Part shown: positions 22,050 to 35,160 of the stretch, in pieces | Numbering within the stretch: position 1 is the first letter of the stretch | Layout of the letters: every line of letters begins with the position of its first letter | Source of the DNA: Trema orientale | Taxonomy: Eukaryota; Streptophyta; Magnoliopsida; Rosales; Cannabaceae | Reading direction: 5' to 3' | Length of the DNA: 64,000 bases | Assembly (NCBI GenBank): GCA_002914845.1 | Contig: JXTC01000014.1 | Location: 1,142,958 to 1,206,957 of the forward strand | Position numbers and translations under genes: made by a program | The notes under the pieces: generated by a model | Databases searched by the model: none | The model's input: the letters and a program-made list of their open reading frames with translations, nothing else | Told to the model about the DNA's origin: nothing

Positions 22050-23040
22050 ATGCAGAGAAAAAAAAAGTTATCATAGGTTTCTAACCAAGTTACCTATAAT
22101 ATCAAAGAAATCAGAAAAAAAAAAAAAAAAAAAAAAAGGTTTACGCCATAGGTATCATTTCACGATAGTTATGGTCTCCAAGAGAGAGTTAGGTGTTGTT
22201 TGTTGAGGGAAAAAAAAAGAGTTACCATAAGTATCCAATAAAGTTATCTGCAGTATCCAAAAAATTAGAAAGACAAATGAAAACATAAAATTTACCGTAG
22301 GTATCCTATCACGATAGGTATCCATGAGATGAGAAAAGAGGTAGGTAATACTTTTTTGAAAGAAAAAAATTATGATAGGTATCTAACCAAATTACTTATA
22401 ACATCCAAAAAATTCAAAAAAAAAAAAATTACCATAAGTATCACCTCCAGAAGATGGATAAAGAATTAGGTGTTGCTTGTTGGAAAAGAGAGAGAGAGAT
22501 AGAGAGAGAGAGAGAGGGGGAGCATTATCATAAGTACCCTATCAAGTTACATATAGTATCTAAGAAATTAAAAAAAAATTACCATAAGTATCTTATCATG
22601 ATACCTACGGTCTCAAGAGATAGAAAAAAAATTAAATTTTGCTCATTGAAAAAAAAAAAGAAAAAAAAAGGATTATTATAGGTATCCAACCAAGTTATCT
22701 ATGGTATCAAAGAAATTAGAAAAAAAAAAATTACTGTAGGTATCCTATCATGATGCCAATGATCAACATTATTATAGGATATCTTATAATGATATTTATG
22801 GTATTCGTAAAATTTAAAATGAGTGTTACATGCTGCTTATTATAATATTAAAAAAAATTCTTGTTATCAAACCAAGTTACTACTTACCTATAATATCATG
22901 AAAGTATAATGAGAGTTCGTGGTTTTTTATTGCAAAAGAAAATATAGTTTGGAATTAAATTTATTAAAAAAATAATTTTAAAACTATAGATATCATAACA
23001 AGTTATCTATGTATCAAGAAAGAGAGTTCAAGATAAATAG
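22050..23040. repeat. Tandem array, ~150 bp dimeric unit, 5-6 copies
   Basis: Units begin near 22066, 22221, 22369, 22523 and 22671. Each has two related halves of about 75 bp: half A ends in a GTTACCTATAGTATCC-like phrase, and half B reads like TTACCATAGGTATCCTATC followed by ATGATACC. A-rich spacers and a TTAGGTGTTGCTTGTTG phrase separate them. Copies become degenerate toward 23040. No coding capacity; a local minisatellite or satellite-like array. Confidence 0.8.
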
Positions 23041-26000
23041 CATGAGAGTTAAATATGTGATTAAAAAAAGATGGTTTGAATTACAAAAAAAACAATTATT
23101 CAAAAAAATTGTGGTATTGCAGTTTAAGATTTTTATTGTTATAATCCAAAAATTATAATACACAAATAAAATATATAATTACCTGGTTCAAAAAGACAAA
23201 AAAATAGCAAAAAAAAAAAAAGAAATGAGTTGTAATTCTTTTAAAAAGAAAGTAAAAACAAAAAAAAAATAGTGATAGGCGCTGATGCGCGCTGACATCA
23301 GTGTTGTAACTGTAAGTGCATTTACTTTGGCAAATGTAGTAGCGTGTGACACTTCTCTTTATTTCTTTTTGTTTTTGTTTTATTTATCTAAAGGCCATGT
23401 TGTATGACATCAGCACTCGCATTTTAGAGAACTTTTATACCACATGTCATATTTTTGTAATGCGTACCGTATTTTTTAAAAGTGGTTGACTTTTTTTCCG
23501 TATTTGTATAATAAGTTCCTATTAGGTTCTAGGTGAGCGTAAAAGTTGGGATTTGCAGTCTCTCTCTCTATTTTAAAAAGTACATAGATTTTGCTATATT
23601 TCTCAAATTCTCCCTAAATTACCCATAATTTTAATGTGCATGAGTTGCTGCATGAATCTTATAATTAATCTGCATGATATTGCAAGGCCAAAACCTCTGA
23701 GATAGACAAACTAAAAAGGTTCTGCAGGCACGGGATTAACACTTCACCAAGTTAATATAAATAAGACGTGAATAATCAATTTTAATTGGGTAAAAGAATA
23801 CCTATAAATAGGTAAAAAAAAATATCTATTCGATTGGTGCTCTAAATAAATATGTATATATAATAATTAGGTTATATTAGTAAAGTATTACTAATTTTAG
23901 TATGTGATATTATTATTAGTTATTTATTTCTCTTTAAATTCATCTTTTTTTTTATTTCTTCAGCTAATATTTTTAAATTTTTTTTTACCAAATATGGTTA
24001 CCTACCTATGCGGGGAATACCTAAACATATTCTGCCTCTTTAAATGAGGAAATAAGGAAGATATAAGTTTGTTTTTATCCTGCGGGTAAACAGGCAGGAT
24101 AGCAATATCCGGCTCGAACATGCCCCGTTGTCATTCCTAGTTCTGAAACTCCAGTCCCCATTTTTTCCCCCTAGCTTCACACTTTATCTAAACTTCTTCA
24201 ATTCAAAAGTAAGACAAAACTTTTAGAATTAGTATAACCTCGTCATACAATTTTTTCTATTTTGAAAAATGGTCATTCAATACTTGTTAGTTATTATACC
24301 ATATGAAATAAATCAATCAACTTAAAATTAACATGTTTGTAGTTAATTAGAATTTTCAAGAGAAATGAGAATTAACTTTTTTTCTCTCTCTCTCTACTAT
24401 GCGTCTTCGTCACTTCCAATTCCTAATGGCTTCCAGCATTCATTTTGCCTTTTTGCTTAGTTTGTTCTGTGCAACATGTTACATATACATAGAATTTGTC
24501 CAGTAGAAGACTTGTCTTAGAACTTAGAAGACTTCTTGAAAGAAAGACAAAGACTTTCCTCTCCCCTCTCTGGCCTAAGGAAAGACGAAGACTTATGTGT
24601 GAGTTATTAATACGGTGTCATTCTATTTGTAGAATTATAAACCCTGTGTGTGCACGATTGATTTAAATGCAATGACATTGACATAATGTTGAGCTCGCTC
24701 ATTCAAATTCAAATAATAAATGAAAAGCAATTTAAGAGGTTCAAAACTTTAAGGCCTTGGTTGGTTGAGGATTTGTGGGAGGACGGAGAGTGACCGAGGA
24801 GAGGGATGTGAGAAGACGCAAACTCCTTCATTTGGCAATAAGGTTTGATGGAATGAGAAGAGACACCATTTTAAATTCTTCCAATAGTGAAAGGATTATA
24901 GCTCTCCTTTGTATTCTCCCTCATTTATAAATTCTACATTCTTCCTATTTTTTTTCTCTGTCTAAATCTCCTAAACATGTGCTTTAATATATTTTTTATT
25001 TTGTTTCATTAAAAAAAAAAAAAGAAAGAAAAAGAAAAATGTGTAACATCAAAACTAGACGTTTTGAGATGGTGGGGCTGCTGTCCATATCCATGTCCAT
25101 CTCAACGCTCGAGAGTCAACACCCAACAAATTGGTATCGTAGAAAATTGCAAAGAAAGAGGGAATTTGTCCTATCATTCCGCCGGTAGATAAGCCGTCCC
25201 CTTCTTACACTCCCCTACGAAATCTTTCATTTTCCTTACGTTGTTCTCTCCCCCAGTGAATGACGCTTCTAAACATGAGACATATTCTCAATTCAATAAC
25301 AATAAGTGTGCGGTGAAAAAATAGAAATCATCATAATTTTTTTTAAAAAAAAAAAAATTCAGTGGTTATTATTTGTTTTTTTAACCCCTCCTAGTCCTAT
25401 CATCTGATTTCGAAAAACTAAACTATTAAAAAAAAAAACAAACACTGTTTTAATGAACGATCTCCAAATCAGATGACAAGGAGGGGTTTACTCGGATAGG
25501 TGTGTTAAATCCAAAGTAAAATTTTAATGAAGAAACATATAAATCTTAAAGGTTGTTCATCAAAATTAGGGGGAAAAAAAAAACTTTTAATTTTGCGAAA
25601 TATTTACATGATATTTTCTCACTAGAAAACGTAAAACCAATAAGCCTTATATATGCGAAATTGATAAGGAAGTTTTTAATCTCCAATATTATTCCCAATT
25701 TCTTTTTATAGGAGTCAGCATAGCATTTTTACCACAGAATTGTGGAACTTTTTATACGTAAAACAAAGACACAATTCACCTCTTAATAAAATAAATAAAC
25801 AAGCATCCGACCGAAAAAAAAAAAAAAAACATATTAATAATAACAAAACATAAGATAAATTAAGGGAGCTTGGACCCGTCCCTAACCTTGATCCTAGCCA
25901 CTTCCACATTAAAAATAAATAAAATAAAATAAAACTTATTGCAAAAGCAGTTGAACTAAATTTCTTCCGTAGCAACAAACACCAAACCTCACAAACAACA

Positions 26001-26056
26001 ACCACGCGAACTTTGCTCTAGAAAATCAATCAAAAAGAGTTGATGTAATCAAAGCC
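23041..26056. other. Long AT-rich spacer
   Basis: About 3 kb without a supported gene. There are several poly-A/T tracts (e.g. 25009-25030, 25815-25830). TTGTCATTCCTAG at about 24129-24141 resembles a degraded hAT-like right end. GGCCTTGGTTGGTTG at 24753-24767 resembles a MITE left end, but neither has a partner. The last 100 bp or so should hold the promoter/5' UTR of the gene at 26057. Confidence 0.4.
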
Positions 26057-26563
26057 ATGACCACGGAAGATTTTAGCTTCCCTACCGGAAATTTCCCGTC
26101 TTGTATCGAATCTCCACCGTTGTGGCACTCCTCTCCTGCTGCCTCCAGCACTAGTGATTCCGATCACCAAGAAGAAGCACCAAAATTAGAAGAAGAAGAA
26201 GAAGTAGTAGTTAGCGCTGCTAGTGACTTCTCATGCATAGAAAATGGTCAGAAAATGGTGAAAAGAGATGGAAAGGAGAAGCAGGACGAAGACGAAGACG
26301 ACGAAGATGATGATGAAGGCGAAAAGATGGACTTGCTATGGGAAAATTTCAACGAAGAGGGTCAAAGTTCATCATCAAGAGCAGATTCTGATAATTTTGA
26401 TAGGGTTAAGGGAGGTTGTGTTCATCAGGCTTTGAAGTTGTCCAGAACAAGGAATAAGCCAGCCATGGTTATGGTTTTGAAGATCTTGAGAAAGCTTTTC
26501 TTGCTTCATCACTCTCATCATCATCATCAAAACAAGCTCAAAAGTGCTAGCCGTGCTTGGTGA
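26057..26563 (+). CDS. Small acidic plant protein of unknown function
   Basis: A single-exon 168 aa open frame with good coding character (Glu/Asp/Ser-rich, ATG in a favourable context). Residues about 45-95 include poly-Glu and a long Asp/Glu stretch. The short motif KMDLLWENFNEE (about 91-102) recurs in families of small plant proteins, and a basic C-terminus with a His run (HHSHHHH) follows a hydrophobic LKILRKLFLL segment. No signal peptide, catalytic motif or named domain was recognised. Function is unknown; acidic centre and basic tail would fit a nuclear or adaptor role, but this is a guess. Confidence 0.72.
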   Translation: MTTEDFSFPTGNFPSCIESPPLWHSSPAASSTSDSDHQEEAPKLEEEEEVVVSAASDFSCIENGQKMVKRDGKEKQDEDEDDEDDDEGEKMDLLWENFNEEGQSSSSRADSDNFDRVKGGCVHQALKLSRTRNKPAMVMVLKILRKLFLLHHSHHHHQNKLKSASRAW

Positions 26564-27529
26564 TCTTGTATATTTGCCTACTGTTATTTTGTCCTTTGAT
26601 AATCTTGTTGTACGTATTGGATGGAAATTACTAATTTTTTTTTTCCAGACTAATTTGGAATATACATGAGGTGTATATTTTTCCTTTTTTTTTTTTTTAG
26701 TATTGTATTATAAGGGGAAACACATTATAAAATTTCAAATTACTTACCCTTTATTTCATAGTTTTCTACCATTCTTCTTAACTTCTCCCTTCATCAAATA
26801 TTGATCTCTCCCGCAAGTGGGGTCCGTAATTTCAATGTAAAACACAAATTCTAATTTGTGGTTAAACAATTATCTAAGATGTGTTTAGTTACAAATTCTA
26901 TGTTGATCTCTATTTTTTAGAGTGATTGTCAGGATCATAGAGCTCCAAGAATCTCTCATTTTAGATGTGAAAGGTCCTCTCGATCCTATCTTTCTAGTAA
27001 ATCTTGCTTTGTTCTTTACTCGGGTAACAAAGTAACCCACAAATTAGCTAATTTTATTTAAATACTGATTTGCATTAGATGGAAAACTATCCTATGTCTA
27101 TTTCTCCTCTTATTTTAGAGGATTCATCTTTTGAATAAAACTTACAAATGTATGTTGTAACATATTTTAAAAATAAATAAAAATTCCACTCTGGTAATCT
27201 TCCATAAATCACTTTTTTACAACTAATTGACTTGGTCAATCATTGAATTACTTAGGACAATAAGTAAGTATTTGTTTAATTTTCAAATTATTTGAGTCCA
27301 TTTCTTTGAACATATCATTCATAGTTTTACACTTTTTTCGGCAGTAAATAGCAAAATTTAGAATGAAAAAAGACTAATAAACCAATTACATACCTAATTA
27401 GAAAAAAAACAATGGTTTACTTCATCTACCAAGGTTTTTTTTTTTTTTTTCCTTTTTTCATATACAGTGTTTATAGATAAATGCTTTGACATTTTTTTTT
27501 TCACTTGTTATTAACTATTATATACTTTG
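26564..27529. other. 3' flank of the acidic protein gene and spacer
   Basis: Non-coding AT-rich sequence; no gene supported. Confidence 0.5.
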
Positions 27530-28466
27530 GTGGCGTTTGGTTGGGATCAATGTGCTTAGAATAGAATTGTTATTCTTATGGAAAACTTATTCAGGTGTTT
27601 AGCTGGATCTTGAAGAGATGAAAGATGAAAGCTCATTCTATTAGCAATTAAGATTCAGATACATGGGTGAAAAACTTTTCCTGAACGAAACCAATTGAAA
27701 GGTCTTTCTATTCCAACCTATAATTCAAGTGCCATAAATTACCCTTTCTTTTCTTCAACTCTTGCTCAGACCTCTCTGCTGTAGCTAGTCATCGTGCAAT
27801 AAGGAAGAGCTGTTGGTCGTCGTTCAAAAGAAGGCCTGCTAATCGTCTTTCTTTATTTAATATCTTGTTTTCCTAGAAAGAAGTTCAATTTCTTATATAT
27901 ATATATATATAAATAAAAAAGCTGAATGATAGTGTTGGAAAAAGTTATCTTTAATTAAATTTGTTTAGTAGTGGTGCAACTTGTCCTTTAATTAAATTTG
28001 TTTAAGAATTAATGTGAAAAATATTGTCGTTAGAATCAGATTCATATGGTTTTTTTCTTTTTTTTTTTTTTTTGAGCGGATGTATGGTTTTCTTTATATA
28101 AGAAATTAACTTTATAATTTGTATTGGAGCCATTTCAATTTGGCACTGCTAAATGGCTTAATTCCTACTTGTATTGTAATCAACAGTATTTTTTTAAAAA
28201 AAAAAGAATTAATTTTAATGGAAAAAAAATAAATCAATTTTTGTACCAATTTATCTGTTATACAACTTTTCCAGTAATAAGGGCATTTTGGTCCAAATAA
28301 TGTTAATTTCATTCTATTCTATTGTAAAACAAACATAATAATCTTCGTTCAGACACTGAATCCAATATATCAACCAAATAAATCAATCAATTTTCTTTTC
28401 CATTCCATTCTTACTCTCATTCTATTTTTATTTCTTTTCCATTTTTATTTAGCAACTAAACGCCAC
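27530..28466. mobile_element. TIR element, 937 bp, family unclear
   Basis: Left end GTGGCGTTTGGTTG pairs with right end CAACTAAACGCCAC (one mismatch). Such GCGTTTGGTT termini are common in plant non-autonomous DNA elements. There is no coding capacity. A TSD could not be fixed (left flank ..ACTTTG, right flank TTTAAGG), so the superfamily stays open. Confidence 0.6.
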
Positions 28467-29761
28467 TTTAAGGAAATGGCTTCTTTAATTGAACAAATAA
28501 ATTTTATTTTTAATAAGATTCAAAAGTGAGAACTACAAGGAGTATTTTTCGTACGATTAAACCATAGTTCTTAACTGCACTAATCGCAAAACCAACGACA
28601 TGTGATCGGATTTGAAGAATTCAAGGTGTTAAATTACTACTCTAGGAAAAAGATTTTTCCACTCTTTATTACAGGCATTGGTGCTATTATTCGACTTGTC
28701 TAAGGTGAAATCATGGCGACCCTATGAATAAAGTTACTGGACATATCTCAATGTTGTAGATGCTTGAAGTGTGGATTATCTTTTTGTAAGCAGGTGTCTA
28801 AGCCAAAATCTCCAATCTCCATTTTATAGAGTTGGATGTATCGCAGTAGTGTATTTTCTATTGATGGCATCGCCATTTCAAGGTGTATTGACTAGTATTG
28901 TTGGATGCAGTTAGTTTATTATTCCTTTTTTCTTGGTATTTTAGTTAACTATTGTATTTCATTAATTAACGAATCGATACATAGTTTAACTAAATTCACT
29001 TTAGGAGTGGATGATAAGCTATATATTATTAAAGAAATCTCATCTTACAATTGAATTGAGTCTACTGTTGTAAAAAGACATTGTTTCCTTATAATAGTAT
29101 ATTCGTTTTTTCTCCAAAAAAAAAAAATCATCATATCTCGTACACCTCTCTTGAATGCGATAGATTTGGGGTATACAATCAATTTTGACCATTTTTTAAA
29201 TCTTATTAATAATTAAGGGACAAAATTTAAATTTTTTTCAAAATTATACTCATTTTCTAATGAAATTTTTGCAATTCTGAACTTGTCCCTGCACGTCCAC
29301 CAACTAGTAAAAATTCAACTACAATCTAAAATTCTCGACCTTGGTCGAACATAGCTCGATTGTGGTAAAAAAATTTCAATTAAAAAAACCATATTTGAGT
29401 TCAAAACGTCAAATTTAAGGTCTAAAAGTCAAATTTGATGATAATGATTCACCATTTATGGCTCCGAATGCGATGAATATTCATGGAAAAAGTTGGTGAA
29501 GAAACTTTGAGTGGCTATACTTCATATAAAAGATGCATTTTTGTTAGAGTATTTAGAAAAAAAATAGATATGTGATACCGCAATACTAATTGGTTTTGAT
29601 AAAATTTATAAATGAGTCATTTTTATCACTATGAGAGCATCATCCGGCCCCTAGGTGTAAATCCTCAATCCTCATAGAGATTTGGCATTCGAGGGTAAAA
29701 GCGGAAAACAACAAAAATTTACTTAAAAAATATTTTATTTTTATAAAGAAAGATAAGGATC
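28467..29761. other. Non-coding spacer
   Basis: AT-rich; no gene supported on either strand. Confidence 0.5.
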
Positions 29762-29891
29762 TGGGCTCTAGGGTCCAACGGGCTTGGACTCTTCGGGCTT
29801 CAAACTGGGTTTCCAGTGGACTTCTCGTTAGGATTCATAGTCCATCCCCACCATTTGAATCCGAAGAAGCTGCGCTTGCGAACTAGGGTTT
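29762..29891 (+). promoter_or_regulatory. RPL7 promoter elements: site II-like and telo-box
   Basis: TGGGCT at 29762-29767, further GGGCTT motifs nearby, and a telo-box (AACTAGGGTTT, complement of AAACCCTAGTT) at 29881-29891 lie just ahead of a pyrimidine-rich stretch (CTTTATTCTTTCTTC). Telo-boxes together with site II motifs are known co-regulators of plant ribosomal protein genes in dividing cells. The exact transcription start is not visible. Confidence 0.7.
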
Positions 29892-30419
29892 CACTTTATT
29901 CTTTCTTCACTTTCTCAAAGGCCGAAGCCTAAATCTCGTACTCAGAGGCGCCTCTTGCATCTGAAAACGGTACGAACATTCATGTTAAACTCTATGCTTT
30001 GCATTCCTTCACTCTAAAGTCTATTTTTTCCTTTCTTTCTTTTTTCTTTTTTTTTTTTTTGAGAGGTTTCCTTATTGTAATTTCTGAACAAAATGAATAA
30101 TTTGGTTTTGTTAACAGAAATGGGGATTTGTCAGAAGTGGTACATGGGTTTTGTTTTTTTTTGTTTTTTGTGTGAATGGACCTAAAATTAATTGAAAAAA
30201 CAGAACATGGGTGTTCTGTAAATGCTTTGTAATGTTGCTTGAAATGAGTAGTAGTTTAAACTTTAAACTAATTGTTCATTCAAGAAAGAAACAATATAAT
30301 TATCAGACTTGGTCCTTGATATATGTGTGTATATATATATATACTAGTCATGTTGCTTAATCATTTTGAAAAATAAATAAATATGATTCTGATTATTGAA
30401 TTGGTTTTATTGTGTAGAG

Positions 30420-32078
<1,659 letters not shown>

Positions 32079-33636
32079 ACCTTAGCAGATTTTTATTACT
32101 CAACAGATTATGAGGTTTTCGTTTCTAGTTAGAACAATTCTTATGCTAAATTTTCTCTGTTTGTTGAAGTTTGAAAAAAAGTTTTCATTTTTTTTATTTT
32201 TGGAGTTTAAAGACGTATTATGTATACTTTTTGTAGCCTTTCAGATCCATGCGTATTAAGTTCTTTTGGATTTGGTTATAATCTCTTTGATGGACTTTGG
32301 CCAGAATATATATTTAGATAAGCTTAACTACACCCTTATTTAGTTATAAAGTATGTTTCCTTTTTCCTTTATTTTGGGTGTCGTTTTCTTATTAATGACC
32401 AGAACATTCCTCTCAAAGACTCAAACTTTGTACCTTCTGTACTTAGTCCGCTCAACCAAGATCCTCATTTCTCAGTGACAGGAACACGAAAGCGACCCTT
32501 CTATGTTTGGTTAAGAAACTATAAAAGGAAATGAACACCGAGATGAAATGTTTATCTTTAGATTTCAATATAGAAAGAAAATTATTTTAGGATGTTTATT
32601 TTGCATACATTTTTAAGGGAATTCTACTACTTTAGTGTAGTAGCAGTGTTTTTACCCCTACCTTAACCGGCATTTTGTAAGCCACTAGGTTTACATCTAC
32701 GGTGAGAATAACTTTAATTGTGTTATATTTACTCTACAAACATCTACACCCGATTATTGTCTGTCTCCCTCTTTCAGGCCTTTGCTTTTATGTTTATTAT
32801 TATTATTATTTCAAAATTTCCTCAGTGTCCATTAACAAGCAATTGAAACCCAACCCCCTTTGAGTATTGGCTTTCCCTGATGAAAAACTACCACCCTCTA
32901 CCGCCAAATCGACATCTAAATTTATGCCAGCAACCCATAATATATGTAGGCTTTTTCTTCCGGATTTTCTTTTTGGGGATTTTTATCAGGAAAGATGAGG
33001 AGGTATTGAATAGGATGGGTTATAACAAATATAATACTCTTAGTTCAATGATTATTTTTCCCCATGAGTTATTTTAATCGAAGATAAAATTCTGCTCCAT
33101 GAGACATGGAGCTTTGGCAATAGTGTTCCCCGATTGAAACTTGCAAATGGGAACTAAGGGGACATAATTTTATTTTAATTTTCTCGTCACGAGCAGTCTG
33201 ATCCATAGCTTCTTTGTTTTTGCCCTCAATTAGATGTCCGAGGTCGGAAACAATATGAGTAAAAGAGATTTGAGTTCTACGAGAAAGAAAATTTTGGGAA
33301 AAAGATTAGAACAATTAGTCATTTTGTCCTATATTTTTTGCCTTGGTATGAATTTGTCCTCTTATTAGTTATTTCACTTTTTAGGAAGATTTTTGGATAT
33401 GAAATTATGCACTTTTTGGGACGTTACTTCTAGAAATATTTCATGACACTAAATGAATGTAAGAACTGCTATATTATGGATCTTTTATAAATTTAACCAT
33501 CTAAAAAATGTTTTTTCTTATTTGTCTCACTTATTTAATCATTTAAAAGAAAAAAAACTCGCTATTTGGTAGCATCCACTAAAAAATCAAGTAAGGACAT
33601 TTCTCTATATCTTTAAAAGGAAAAAGACTATTTGAC
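32079..33636. other. RPL7 3' flank and spacer
   Basis: RPL7 3' UTR, then AT-rich sequence. The last ~115 bp (about 33523-33636) match the sequence at about 47947-48060, a dispersed repeat in which the copia element inserted. Confidence 0.5.
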
Positions 33637-34082
33637 AAGCGTGGTTGGCGGTGGTGCCGAATGAATCCTCAAACCTACCGCCGGTATAAGAATCGCCTTG
33701 GTGCCTCACGTCCGTTGTAGAAAGACTCCTCTTTGTAAAACTCGCGGTTAGTGGCGTTACAAGAACAACCACTATAGATTCTACCACTCAAGAGCACTCA
33801 CTGGAATTCTTTAGGTAGAGAGAGAGAGAGAGGAGAGAGCGTATTATTTTTTCTGTACCGTACTCAGGCCTGTCAATTAATAAATTAATAGGAGAGAGTA
33901 CGTATCTTTTCTATTCAAATAAGGATCTTTCCTTATCCCTAAAGAATAAGAAAAATATCCCTAATTAATAGAGGCCTATCAGATATTCCACTCAAATATC
34001 TTTTCTGATACGTAATCTACTCCAATTGGGCCATGCACAAACTATGGGCGCCCAATAGGAATTTTGGGCCAAAAGTCCAACA
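33637..34082 (-). repeat. Copia element 1, 3' LTR
   Basis: Matches 37995-38443 over its whole length (shared GCGTGGTTGGCGGTGGTGCC start and GGGCCAAAAGT end) but lacks the terminal TGTCGG. It ends CCAACA; the adjacent AGTAGGAGA (minus strand) is the probable polypurine tract. Confidence 0.92.
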
Positions 34083-35160
34083 TCTCCTACTCGCACATAG
34101 TGTGCATGATATCTCTCATCATCGTCCTACCAATAATTCTATTCATACTTGGCTAATGAGCAGTACGACCGTCGAGCCATCTGCAAAAGAAAGTTCGGGA
34201 ATACTATACCAAATCTTATGAGGACCAGCATAGAACATCCCTAAGTGTCTCGTTATGCCCCAGACTTATTCAGCCACATCGGATCTAGCACCTCCAATCC
34301 CTCATATCTATATTTGGGAGCTATGCAAAGACCCTTCTCGTTCTTATGTTCACAATTATACTGCTATTCCTAGTAGCGATATAATTTGTCGACAGTAAAT
34401 ATAAAACTTGGATATATTACTAAATAATCTTCCTTTCTAATTGCTTTCCCAACAATGTCCCTTTAGGTCGAATCAATCATGATCATAGGAGACATGTCAA
34501 AGTAGCATACATCAAACCTCCACTTCATGAAACAGTCAAAAGTCACATAGGGCACAATAAAGTATGAGATCAAGTATTCTATAAGGACTCACACAGTGAA
34601 GAAGCATGGATCTATTCTTTCACTTCCTTATTTTGGTCGCTTAAGCACACGTGGTATGAAACACATGCTACGGTGGGATACTCCTTTAAATAGAGTGTAT
34701 GCCTCCTTCCTAAAACACCGTACAGATCTTAGTCCAGTCACCTTCAAGTGCCTGACTCGAATTCTTTATATACTCGCTTATTCTAGCGCCATATTGAGTT
34801 TCGCATCTGGCTGTCTAACGGGTCATATATGGATAGTGGGAACAACAGTTTATCCATAGTCGATCTTCTAAGATCTCATCTTGGCTCTTTCCAAGGTGAC
34901 ACTTAATTCACAATCTTTGCGCTATAAGCGAAGTGTCTCATCTTTGCTCGCCGACTAGCGCCAAAGGTGATTTCTTGTGTAAGAGAGATAATCATTACCC
35001 GTTTGCATACTTTAAACCAGTCATGGTTTACATATATATATGTGCTAAAATTCAGATATCATGTCACAACAAAAATGAACAAAGAAATATTTATTCATAA
35101 AAGATATCCCAAATAACAAATATCTGACAGTGGTCAACTAAAAAATGTAAAGAAAGAAAG

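Noticed and set aside
24753..25020. GGCCTTGGTTGGTTG as left end of a MITE
   Set aside because: No matching inverted right end or target duplication.
33605..33787. 60-codon frame repeated near 37942-38160
   Set aside because: It lies in both copies of the copia LTR, not a gene.
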